IMG/VR virus record: IMGVR_UViG_3300010885_030297
Span: 1 to 45,002 of that record
Strand: one strand, 5' to 3'
Source of the DNA: a virus
Length of the DNA: 45,002 nucleotides
Shown here: positions 37,579 to 44,306 of the stretch, one piece after another
Position numbering within the stretch: the first letter of the stretch is position 1
How the letters are laid out: the number at the start of each line of letters is the position of its first letter
The notes under the pieces: generated by a model
Seen by the model: only the letters and a program-made list of their open reading frames with translations
The model's database searches: none
What the model was told of the DNA's origin: nothing
Program-made: the position numbers and the translations under genes

Positions 37579-38692
37579 TTCCCTCAGATGTCATTTGTTC
37601 TAATTCATGGAATGTTAACATCATACCAATTTCTACAGGAGATCCATCCTCAAATGTAGCAAATTGTTCTCCTCCGTAATCTACTTGCAAATCAGTTAAA
37701 GCACATCTAGCAAATCTGTGAAGATAATCATTTTCTTTATCTTTATAAAAATATTGTATATCGAATTCAGATGGATATAGATAAAATAACTTTCCTCCTG
37801 TCAATTCAGGATGCATATGTATTTTAAATGTTTCTATTATTTTAAATATTGCTTGACTTTCCGCAGCATTTTTAGGAAAAAATCTATATCTAAAATTGAA
37901 TGCTCTATAATCTACGGATTCAAATAATACTTCTCTAAATGGATTCGTTGTTTCTCGTGTAGATAATTCTCTTAAATTGTTTATAACAGGCATCTTTGCT
38001 ATTTGAGATAACACCCTTGCCTGAATTTCCGGCTCCATTTGTTTTATTTGGTTTGCTGTTTCTGCAGCTGATCCTTGTATCAATAACCCAGTTATAAAAC
38101 CCATATCTCTGGTAGTATACTTAGTGCCATATTTTACTGATGGTCTATCCTCCATGTGCAACGTAATAACTTCTTTTAATCTAGATGTTCCCCCAGATTG
38201 AAAATTTTGTAATTTTGCTGCATCTAACATTTTAGCAGTTAGTTTTGCTACGCCAGCAACTGCTAACGTCTCTCCAGCTAATCTAGGCAAATCTTTTAAT
38301 CTAGTACCAAGACCTAATTTTCCAAGAACATAAGCTCCCGCTGCTAAAGTTCCTGCATATTTCTTTGCAGTATTTACCCCTGCATTTATATCAGATTGTC
38401 TTAATCTTGAACTCTTATCTTCATTTAAAAGATTAACTCTTTTTTGTTCTTCTTTGCTGACAAGATAATCTTTGTTCTTTGGATTATTTGCACCACTTCT
38501 GCTTTTATCTCTAACGTTAATATAAAATGCAACATAATGTTGTAGATCCGGTTTCGTTCGCAATCCCTGAGGATACTCTTTTGCACCAACATTATAATTA
38601 TTCTTAAGATTCTGATTTTTATACCTAGCGTCGTACTTCTTACGCTTTTCGGAAACGTAATCAGAAGATGGAGTAAATTGATTTTGTGGCAT
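37559..38692 (-). CDS. gp48: Tail tube cap / baseplate protein, gp48-like
   Basis: This 377-aa protein compares with 364 aa for T4 gp48. The C-terminal half (ESVDYRAFNFRYRFFPKNAA, FKIHMHPELTGGKLFYLYPS, EFDIQYFYKDKEN, FEDGSPVEIGMMLTFHELEQ) matches gp48/gp54-type proteins that join the tail tube to the hub. The N-terminal 150 residues are basic with a short Ala/Gly-rich stretch (AGTLAAGAYVLGKLGLGTRL). gp48 and gp54 are related, so the choice of gp48 rests on length. This is the first gene of the long leftward operon, with an exact late promoter box 33 nt upstream. Confidence 0.85.
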   Translation of the reverse strand: MPQNQFTPSSDYVSEKRKKYDARYKNQNLKNNYNVGAKEYPQGLRTKPDLQHYVAFYINVRDKSRSGANNPKNKDYLVSKEEQKRVNLLNEDKSSRLRQSDINAGVNTAKKYAGTLAAGAYVLGKLGLGTRLKDLPRLAGETLAVAGVAKLTAKMLDAAKLQNFQSGGTSRLKEVITLHMEDRPSVKYGTKYTTRDMGFITGLLIQGSAAETANQIKQMEPEIQARVLSQIAKMPVINNLRELSTRETTNPFREVLFESVDYRAFNFRYRFFPKNAAESQAIFKIIETFKIHMHPELTGGKLFYLYPSEFDIQYFYKDKENDYLHRFARCALTDLQVDYGGEQFATFEDGSPVEIGMMLTFHELEQMTSEGIEQHGY

Positions 38693-38701
38693 ATATTTTC
38701 T

Positions 38702-38709
38702 GATAAATA
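38702..38709 (+). promoter_or_regulatory. Probable late promoter box for gp4 operon
   Basis: GATAAATA on the plus strand, 7 of 8 matches to the T4 late consensus, 28 nt before the gp4 ATG (38737). It lies in the 44-nt divergent gap. Its transcript would run across the gp48 late box on the opposite strand. Confidence 0.55.
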
Positions 38710-38724
38710 TTGTTGGATCATAAT

Positions 38725-38732
38725 TATTTATA
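38725..38732 (-). promoter_or_regulatory. Late promoter box for the leftward baseplate operon
   Basis: Exact TATAAATA on the minus strand in the gap between divergent gp4 and gp48, 33 nt upstream of the gp48 ATG. It is the only convincing promoter seen for the gene string from gp48 leftwards to gp13. Confidence 0.75.
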
Positions 38733-38736
38733 GCAA

Positions 38737-39192
38737 ATGACGTACACCAAAACCTACAAGGGAAAATTTAAAACCAAAAATCCATTGAAATACAAGGGCG
38801 ATATCACTAATATTGTTTATCGTTCATTGTGGGAACTGCGGTTTATGAAGTGGTGTGACCAAAATCCTGCAGTACAAGAATGGGGATCTGAGACTATTAT
38901 AGTCCCATATATTTCCCCACTTGATAGAAAAGTGCATAGGTATTTTGTAGATTTCTATATTAAAATTAAAAACAAGCACGGAATAGTGCAAAAATATCTA
39001 GTAGAGATTAAACCCGAGAGATTCACGAAACCGCCCGTTATCCCAGAAAGAAAAACTAAAAGATTTATGGATGAGGTATTCCAGTGGGGCGTAAATGAAG
39101 CTAAATGGAAAGCAGCTTTTGAATTTTGTAAAGATAGAAATATGACTTTTATGATATTAACCGAAAAAGACCTAGGACTAATCAATGGCTGA
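38737..39192 (+). CDS. gp4: Head completion protein gp4
   Basis: This 151-aa protein matches T4 gp4 (150 aa). Signature blocks are VYRSLWELRFMKWCDQNPAV, WGSETIIVPYISPLDRKVHR and YFVDFYIKIKNK, followed by YLVEIKPERFTKPP. The fold resembles restriction-endonuclease-type proteins (E-x-R-F, D-F, E-I-K residues). In T4, gp4 (also called gp50) acts with gp2 after packaging to complete the head before tail joining. It is first in the plus-strand operon and overlaps the next gene by 8 nt. Confidence 0.96.
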   Translation: MTYTKTYKGKFKTKNPLKYKGDITNIVYRSLWELRFMKWCDQNPAVQEWGSETIIVPYISPLDRKVHRYFVDFYIKIKNKHGIVQKYLVEIKPERFTKPPVIPERKTKRFMDEVFQWGVNEAKWKAAFEFCKDRNMTFMILTEKDLGLING

Positions 39193-39757
39193 AAATATAT
39201 TCAAAGCAGTTAGTATGAAAAAGGGCGATGCCCAAAAATCATATACCTGGTATAGAGCACAGGTTAGAAATTTGGGATCAGGTGTTTCTGGATTAAATTT
39301 ACTTAGAAGCGAAACATTATCATCTAGAATAATTCCTGGAGAAATGTATCTATTCATGTATGACCCAAAACATAAAGACACATTACCTTACTATGATACT
39401 ATGCCCCTAGTGTTACCCTTTAGGCAATTACCAGATGGGTTCTTAGGTATCAATTTACATTATCTTCCATATCTAGCTAGATTCAATATACTAGGCGAAC
39501 TTAGTAAATTAGCAACTGATAAAAATATGGATGAGAATACAAGAATAAAAATATCTTGGCAAATATTAAATAGTTCTACAAGTTATACTATGGCAACAGC
39601 ATGTGTAAAACACTATTTAAAGAATCATATTAGAACTAGATTTTTAAAAATAGATATGCGAGATTGGGTCACGGCAGCAATGTTACCTGTAGAAAATTTC
39701 AAGAAAGCCAAAAAAGAAACTGTTTGGCAAGATACAAAAAACAAATATGGATATTAA
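39185..39757 (+). CDS. Conserved phage protein beside gp4
   Basis: This 190-aa protein contains the block IIPGEMYLFMYDPKHKDTLP, YYDTMPLVLPF, DGFLGINLHYLPYLARFNIL. I know this block from many T4-like marine phages, where it usually lies beside gp4 and is annotated as hypothetical or DNA end protector. In T4, gene 2 (DNA end protector) is adjacent to gene 4, so a gp2-type role is possible, but T4 gp2 is 274 aa and no direct similarity is claimed. It overlaps gp4 and abuts the tube-fold gene (stop 39757, next start 39758). The function is unproven. Confidence 0.85.
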   Translation: MAENIFKAVSMKKGDAQKSYTWYRAQVRNLGSGVSGLNLLRSETLSSRIIPGEMYLFMYDPKHKDTLPYYDTMPLVLPFRQLPDGFLGINLHYLPYLARFNILGELSKLATDKNMDENTRIKISWQILNSSTSYTMATACVKHYLKNHIRTRFLKIDMRDWVTAAMLPVENFKKAKKETVWQDTKNKYGY

Positions 39758-40336
39758 ATGTCAACATTTTCACTAAAGCAATTTCATACGCAGGTCAGAA
39801 GAACTGGTCTTGCGAAACAAAATAGGTTTGAAATTGAATTCCCAGTACCTCAGCTATTACAAAAGCGAGGAATATTTCAGGGAAGAGTAGTTAATTTATT
39901 TTGCGAGTCTACGAGCCTGCCACCGCAAAGTATAAATATAAAACAACAAAGAATATATGGTCCAGCATATCAAAGACCATTTTCATCTGACTACGGCGGC
40001 GACGGAATCAGTATGACATTTTTGCTAGATCAACCAATGGATATAAAGGCATTCTTTGATGCTTGGTTAAGTATTATTGTTGATCCTGTACAATATTATG
40101 TCCATTATCAAGACGATTATGTTGTACCAATAAAAATAAAACAATTAAATGAAAAAGATCAGGTCACCTATACTGCAGAAATAATAGATGCCTTTCCTAG
40201 AAATTATTCTATGTTAGAAGTAAATAACGCTTCAACAAATTCTGTTCACAAAATAAATGTAATGTTTGCTTATAGAAAATGGAATCCTATTCATCGTTCT
40301 ATAAATGCTTTAAGTAAATATGCGGTTAACCCTTAA
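39758..40336 (+). CDS. Tail tube-fold protein, candidate tube initiator (gp54-type)
   Basis: This 192-aa protein has the pattern of the gp19/Hcp-like tube fold in T4-like phages: FHTQVRRTGLAKQNRFEIEF, CESTSLPPQSINIKQQRIYG, GISMTFLLDQPMDIKAFFDA, IIDAFPRNYSMLEVNNAS, INVMFAYRKW. It is distinct from gp19 at 5317-5892. T4 has two further tube-fold proteins, gp48 and gp54, at the baseplate end of the tube. Because the gp48-like gene is separate, this one could fill the gp54 role, although it is shorter than T4 gp54 (320 aa). It stands directly upstream of gp26 and the tape measure, the place where siphophages carry the tube gene. The role is inferred. Confidence 0.85.
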   Translation: MSTFSLKQFHTQVRRTGLAKQNRFEIEFPVPQLLQKRGIFQGRVVNLFCESTSLPPQSINIKQQRIYGPAYQRPFSSDYGGDGISMTFLLDQPMDIKAFFDAWLSIIVDPVQYYVHYQDDYVVPIKIKQLNEKDQVTYTAEIIDAFPRNYSMLEVNNASTNSVHKINVMFAYRKWNPIHRSINALSKYAVNP

Positions 40337-40351
40337 TAAGGAAATTTGAAT

Positions 40352-41044
40352 ATGTCATTGCCAAAATTAGATACCCCTTCGTATGAATTGATTTTACCTT
40401 CAACCGGAGAAAAAATTAAATATAGACCATTTTTAGTAAAAGAATATAAAATTCTTTTAACAGCATTGGAATCTGATGGTGAAGAAATACATCGTATAAT
40501 TACAGACTTAGTAGATGTTTGTACTTATAAGAAACTTAAAATAGACGAACTACCAAATTTTGATATTGAATATTTGTTTTTAAATTTAAGAGCAAAATCA
40601 GTAGGAGAAACTACAAGCCTTACCCTTCAATGTAATAATTGCGAAAACAAAATTACATTTGATTTAGATATCACAAAGGCTGAGATTAAAAAAGATCCAG
40701 ACCATACGTCAAAGATATTGATATCAGAAAATATTGGATTAGAAATGCGATATCCAAAGTTTGATGAAATGATTAACATCTATCAAAATTTTAAATCTGA
40801 AAGCGTAGTAGAATTATTGTGCAATTGTATTAAGAATGTTTATACCGATGAACAATTATACGATAGTTATACGAAAGAAGAATTAATAGAATTTGTTAAC
40901 TCATTCTCAAAATCTCAATTTGAACTATTGGAAAAGTTCTTTTTAACTATGCCGAAAGTAGTACAGCATGTTGAACAAGAATGTCCAGCATGTAAAGCCC
41001 ACAATGAATTGAATTTAGAGGGCCTTCAAAATTTTTTCGTCTAA
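40352..41044 (+). CDS. gp26: gp26-family baseplate hub / tail assembly protein (0-frame product)
   Basis: This 230-aa product compares with 208 aa for T4 gp26. The start at ATG 40352 is preferred over TTG 40346 because AAGGA (40338-40342) lies 9 nt before it. The block ELILPSTGEKIKYRPFLVKE, YKILLTALES and the zinc-ribbon-like pairs CNNC (residues 94-97) and CPAC (211-214) match the T4_baseplate (gp26) family. T4 gp26 is an assembly protein of the central hub. The gene ends in NFFV-stop across the heptamer A AAT TTT (41029-41035), which permits -1 slippage into a 65-codon extension. It is flanked by the tube-fold gene and the tape-measure gene, so a tail-assembly-chaperone role like lambda gpG is inferred. 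Confidence 0.9.
   Translation: MSLPKLDTPSYELILPSTGEKIKYRPFLVKEYKILLTALESDGEEIHRIITDLVDVCTYKKLKIDELPNFDIEYLFLNLRAKSVGETTSLTLQCNNCENKITFDLDITKAEIKKDPDHTSKILISENIGLEMRYPKFDEMINIYQNFKSESVVELLCNCIKNVYTDEQLYDSYTKEELIEFVNSFSKSQFELLEKFFLTMPKVVQHVEQECPACKAHNELNLEGLQNFFV
41029..41035 (+). promoter_or_regulatory. Putative -1 ribosomal frameshift site at the end of gp26
   Basis: A AAT TTT in the gp26 frame, an X XXY YYZ slippery heptamer, followed by T TCG TCT AAC; the 0-frame stop TAA is at 41042-41044, only 6 nt after the site. A weak imperfect stem (GTCT at 41039-41042 and CTC at 41045-41047 with GAGGGAC at 41056-41062, bulged AA) may follow; its spacing is short, so it may not matter. Confidence 0.7.
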
Positions 41045-41232
41045 CTCTTTCACACGAGGGACTCCTTAACTTTTATCAGCTTAATTTCACATTAATGAAT
41101 CAGCATGGGTATTCATTATATGATATAGAAAATATGCTACCGTGGGAAAGAGATATTTACGTTCAAATGTTAATTAATTATGTCAACGAACAAAACGAAA
41201 AATTAAAAGCAAAGCAACAAGCGAGTAAATAA
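41035..41232 (+). CDS. -1 frame extension of gp26 (gene 51 position), product of frameshift
   Basis: The frame stays open from a stop at 41005-41007 to TAA at 41230-41232. Read after slippage it gives FRLTLSHEGLLNFYQLNFTL, then MNQHGYSLYDIENMLPWERD and IYVQMLINYVNEQ, ending KQQASK: 65 residues, making a 293-aa fusion with gp26. No ATG, GTG or TTG occurs in frame before the ATG at 41094, which has no Shine-Dalgarno and would discard the LNFYQLNF part. A separate gene is therefore unlikely. The segment lies where T4 has gene 51 (hub assembly catalyst, after 26), but homology to T4 gp51 is not claimed. It corresponds in layout to the T part of lambda gpGT. Confidence 0.75.
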   Translation, partial: FRLTLSHEGLLNFYQLNFTLMNQHGYSLYDIENMLPWERDIYVQMLINYVNEQNEKLKAKQQASK

Positions 41233-41234
41233 AA

Positions 41235-42824
41235 ATGGCATTACCCCAAAATCCATTAAGCAATAGTGACAGAGCAGTATTTGACACATTGAATGCGCAG
41301 AACGACAATCTAAAAGCGCAAACAAAAGTCTTACATAAACTATCAGACAGTATTGCCGACCAACGTAAAGAATTTTCAGAACTTCGAAAATCTTTTAGAG
41401 AATCTCAGAAAGAATTCTTTGCTGGTAATGATAAGGGAATGTCTGAAATACGAAAATATTTTGAGAAGTATAAAGCTGCTCCAAGCGGAGATTCTAGGAT
41501 ACGGGATAAAGACCAATCCACCGGATTTTTTAAAAATGCTTTAAATAAATTATTTGGACCATCTAAATATCAACAAAAGACAATAGATGAAATAACAAGA
41601 CTGCGCGAAATAACCGAACTACAAGCATTAGATATTAACTTTATAAAAAGACAAAATGAAGATGGCCCTCGCGCGCGAGAAAGAGAACTATTAGCTCAGG
41701 CGATCGCGGATAAAATAAATGCAGGCACCTCAAATAATAGCGGAGAAAGTGGTCCAGGATTATTTGGAACAATAGGAAGACTATCTGCAGGCCTACTAGT
41801 AGGCCTTGGTTCAATCGTCGGAACCTTAGCATCCACATTAGTGTCCGCATTAGGCCGACTGTGGTCTGTTCTTATGGATATTTTAGGAGCAGTCGGCGGA
41901 GCATTTAGCGGTCGAGGACCTACTGCTACACCAAGTAAGACAGGTATTCCTCCAATGGAAGAGCCTACTAAAACACCGCCCACAAATTCAAACCAACAAA
42001 GATTGCCAGGAAAAGAAATTCCAAAATTAGAAGGACCCAGAGCGCCCATTGATATGGGAGAATTAAAACAGAACAAAACTGGAGTATATGTGCCAGAAGG
42101 TGTTGCTGGGCAGGGTATTAAATTTGGAATATTACAAGCATTGAAAAAATTTGGACCTTATGGACTAGCTGCTGGTACTGTTCTAGGTGAACTATTGGGC
42201 GAAAAGTCTGCGCCACCTCCAGAACAAAATGATCCAGAAAACCCAATGCAAAAATTAGATAAGATGCTGGAAGATACTTGGTTAGGAAAAGCTTGGAACT
42301 CTACAAAAAATAAAGCGGCAGAATTAAGTTTTAGTGCTACAGAAGGTGAAGCTAATAGAGCAAGAAGAGATTTTGCGGAAAATGATCCTAGAAGACTTGA
42401 TAAAAAAATTGACGATGTAGAAGCAAATACTGATATGTTTAATGACGCAATTAAACAAGTTGTCAATGGTCTTGTAGGTATGGGCGACGCTTTAGATGAT
42501 GTTGCTAATCAGGTTATAATCGATTCTCGAAAAATGTTAGCAGACCCCTTAAATAAATTGGGAGAAATAGAACTAGCGGGCGGACAAAAAATAAATCTAA
42601 TGCCAAATCTAGGTGATGCTGCATTTGACGTATTAAAAGAAAGCTACGATGATAGTAAGGCAATGACTAAAGCATTGGCAGAAGGTGCAGGCACAGTTAT
42701 TAATAATGTATACAATAATATGCAAGAAGGTGGAAAGGGAGCAACATTAGTTCCATTATCCGCAAGTTCTATTGCAACAACAACCTCAATGTCTGCATAT
42801 TTAAGAATGCGAGGATTCCGTTAA
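41235..42824 (+). CDS. gp29: Tape measure protein, gp29-like
   Basis: This 529-aa protein compares with 590 aa for T4 gp29. Residues 1-170 are largely helical with coiled-coil character (LNAQNDNLKAQTKVLHKLSD; QRKEFSELRKSFRESQKEFF). Residues about 180-228 form a hydrophobic Gly/Ala/Leu segment (IGRLSAGLLVGLGSIVGTLA; STLVSALGRLWSVLMDILGA) as in tape measures that contact the host membrane. A Pro/Thr-rich linker, a second helical part and a Gly/Ser-rich end follow. Such a layout, and the place directly after the tail-assembly chaperone pair, identify it as the tape measure that sets tail length. The ATG has no clear Shine-Dalgarno and lies 2 nt after the frameshift ORF stop, implying translational coupling. 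Confidence 0.85.
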   Translation: MALPQNPLSNSDRAVFDTLNAQNDNLKAQTKVLHKLSDSIADQRKEFSELRKSFRESQKEFFAGNDKGMSEIRKYFEKYKAAPSGDSRIRDKDQSTGFFKNALNKLFGPSKYQQKTIDEITRLREITELQALDINFIKRQNEDGPRARERELLAQAIADKINAGTSNNSGESGPGLFGTIGRLSAGLLVGLGSIVGTLASTLVSALGRLWSVLMDILGAVGGAFSGRGPTATPSKTGIPPMEEPTKTPPTNSNQQRLPGKEIPKLEGPRAPIDMGELKQNKTGVYVPEGVAGQGIKFGILQALKKFGPYGLAAGTVLGELLGEKSAPPPEQNDPENPMQKLDKMLEDTWLGKAWNSTKNKAAELSFSATEGEANRARRDFAENDPRRLDKKIDDVEANTDMFNDAIKQVVNGLVGMGDALDDVANQVIIDSRKMLADPLNKLGEIELAGGQKINLMPNLGDAAFDVLKESYDDSKAMTKALAEGAGTVINNVYNNMQEGGKGATLVPLSASSIATTTSMSAYLRMRGFR

Positions 42825-42845
42825 AAAGCCCGCACAAGGCGGGCC
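42823..42845 (-). terminator. Rho-independent terminator for leftward gp32 transcription
   Basis: A 6-bp GC stem (GCCCGC at 42828-42833, GCGGGC at 42839-42844) with a 5-nt loop; on the minus strand it is followed by TTTTT (42827-42823). It lies 27 nt past the gp32 stop and touches the stop codon of the tape-measure gene on the opposite strand. On the plus strand there is no U tract, so it is one-directional. Confidence 0.85.
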
Positions 42846-42871
42846 TAAAACTGAACCTGACGAGTTAGTTT

Positions 42872-43801
42872 TTAATCTTCTGCTAATTTAGCAAAATAAG
42901 ATAATGAATCATCGTCATCATCAAAGTCTACTTCCTTAGCTGGCGCTTTAACAGGCGCCTTTTCTGTCTTTGATGTGAATGATGGCTTCGAAGTATAGCC
43001 TTCGTCCAAGTCAACATCTGCTGCAGGTTTTACTGCTGCTGTAGATGCACCATTCAAGCCCATAACCATTTCGAATTTCTTCTTCAATTCGTCATATGAC
43101 TTAAAGTGCTTTTCATCCAAGAACTGTGTCAAGGAATGTTGCTTGTTCCAGATACCTTCTACGATATCATCATCTTCCGAGATTGGCCCAGGTGTGTCAA
43201 ACTCTGACTTATCGTAATTACGATAACCCTCAACATTACGAATCTTGAGTTTAAAGTTTGCACCTGTGTCAAAGTCAAATACGTTGACAGGCTTTTCATC
43301 TTGGAATTGTGGTTCAGCCATATCCTTAATCTTATCAAAGATCTTTTTACCAAACTTATAAAGTCTAACTTGACCTTCGTTTTCGGGATGTGCAGGATCC
43401 TTAACAATGAGAATGTTCGTAGTATAACTTAGCTTGCGCTTTTGTTTACGAGCAATTTCTTTACTTGCCTCAGAACCAGAGTTCCATAGTTCTGTATTGT
43501 GCTCAGAAACAGGATCTGCTTTGCCTAGTGTTGTTAGAGAATTTTCGATATACCATTTTCCGCTTGGACCTTGGAATCCATGATTCCAAATCCTTACCCA
43601 TGGTAAGTCTTCCCCTTTAGGTGTAGGTAAGAATCTGATAACAGCATAGCCGTTACCTGCTTTGTCTACTTCTGGTTGCCAGAAGCGATCATCAGCACCT
43701 CTAGATTCTCCTTGGGGGTTAGAGATCTTTTCGACCTCTTTCATTAGAGATTCAAATCCGCCGCGGGATTTTCTTAGATCAGCGAGTGAATTGATAGCCA
43801 T
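42872..43801 (-). CDS. gp32: Single-stranded DNA-binding protein gp32
   Basis: This 309-aa protein compares with 301 aa for T4 gp32. The N-terminal B domain begins MAINSLADLRKSRGG. The OB-fold core has GYAVIRFLPTPKGEDLPWVR, the zinc-region equivalent WNHGFQGPSGKWYIENSLTT, and NILIVKDPAHPENEGQVRLY. The acidic C-terminus (FDDDDDSLSYFAKLAED) is the partner-interaction A domain. The T4 zinc ligands Cys77, Cys87 and Cys90 correspond to Ser88, Asp96 and Ser99 here (DPVS in place of CPVC), and the protein contains no Cys, so structural zinc is absent. gp32 coats replication and recombination intermediates. A strong AAAGGA Shine-Dalgarno precedes the ATG. Confidence 0.97.
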   Translation of the reverse strand: MAINSLADLRKSRGGFESLMKEVEKISNPQGESRGADDRFWQPEVDKAGNGYAVIRFLPTPKGEDLPWVRIWNHGFQGPSGKWYIENSLTTLGKADPVSEHNTELWNSGSEASKEIARKQKRKLSYTTNILIVKDPAHPENEGQVRLYKFGKKIFDKIKDMAEPQFQDEKPVNVFDFDTGANFKLKIRNVEGYRNYDKSEFDTPGPISEDDDIVEGIWNKQHSLTQFLDEKHFKSYDELKKKFEMVMGLNGASTAAVKPAADVDLDEGYTSKPSFTSKTEKAPVKAPAKEVDFDDDDDSLSYFAKLAED

Positions 43802-43839
43802 AATATTTCCTTTCGTATTTACGGTGTATGTTTATTGTA

Positions 43840-44046
43840 TTAACGCTGTTTGAATTTACCATTACCAAATGTCAAATAATCATAATCAAAATCATCAATA
43901 TCATCATCTGCTTTTTTAGATGATGCTATATTATATATAATCTTTCGATGCTTGTCTATAGCATTTTTACGCTTTATATTTTTAAGTTTACCTTCTCGAT
44001 CACTGTCATATAAATCGGGATTAAAATTTCTTTTCTTGATACTCAT
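43840..44046 (-). CDS. Small charged hypothetical protein between gp59 and gp32
   Basis: This 68-aa protein is basic at the N-terminus (MSIKKRNFNPDLYDSDREGK) and has an acidic stretch DDDIDDFDYDYLTF near the C-terminus. No family is recognised. The nearest AAGGAG is 15 nt before the ATG, longer than usual, and a stop in frame just upstream excludes a longer form. It lies in the interval between gene 59 and gene 32, where T4-like phages carry the late co-activator gp33 nearby. The DYLTF stretch loosely recalls a clamp-binding motif but is internal. Function unknown. Confidence 0.65.
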   Translation of the reverse strand: MSIKKRNFNPDLYDSDREGKLKNIKRKNAIDKHRKIIYNIASSKKADDDIDDFDYDYLTFGNGKFKQR

Positions 44047-44078
44047 GTTAAAAGCTTAAGGCTCCTTATACCTCACAG

Positions 44079-44306
44079 TTAAACTCTATCGTCCTCATCC
44101 TTGCTAGAACGAACTACTATATATGGCCAAGTTGAAATTTTCTTAGTAACTTCTGCTTGATTGTATGCCAATTTCATTAGATATCTTTGGGTTTCTTTCA
44201 ATGACTCTATTGTGTGTTGTAATATTTCTCTAGTAGACTCTAATTCTTGTTCAAGTTGTTTTATCTTCTGAGAGCTTATGTCCAACTCTTCTTCTAAATA
44301 TTGCAT
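44079..44306 (-). CDS. Small coiled-coil protein in the gene 33 region
   Basis: This 75-aa protein starts at ATG 44306, which has AGGGA about 8 nt upstream. A longer frame to 44402 exists but would overlap gp59 by 150 nt and lacks that signal. Residues 1-35 form a Glu/Gln/Leu coiled coil (MQYLEEELDISSQKIKQLEQ). The C-terminal part (LKETQRYLMKLAYNQAEVTK, then KISTWPYIVV) is a motif I associate with short proteins near gp32/gp59 in cyanophage-type T4 relatives, some annotated as late transcription co-activator gp33. Similarity to T4 gp33 is not visible, so this is a candidate only. The start overlaps the gp59 end by 56 nt. Confidence 0.7.
   Translation of the reverse strand: MQYLEEELDISSQKIKQLEQELESTREILQHTIESLKETQRYLMKLAYNQAEVTKKISTWPYIVVRSSKDEDDRV

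Noticed and set aside
38425-38721. 98-codon minus-strand frame overlapping the gp48-like start
   Set aside because: It would begin near the transcription start of the late promoter, has a low-complexity translation and overlaps the well-supported gp48 frame.
39931-39938. Exact TATAAATA on the plus strand inside the tube-fold gene
   Set aside because: Chance copies are expected in this AT-rich sequence and it is deep in a coding region about 410 nt before gp26. A role in gp26 expression cannot be excluded but is not supported.
41094-41232. A separate small gene starting at ATG 41094
   Set aside because: No Shine-Dalgarno, and the matching frame runs conserved-looking sequence upstream of this ATG without a start codon, so the frameshift reading is preferred.
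43802-43839. Possible sigma70-type or late promoter before gp32 (TACAAT; CGTAAATA)
   Set aside because: No -35 element at suitable spacing and only 6 of 8 late-box matches; too weak to list.
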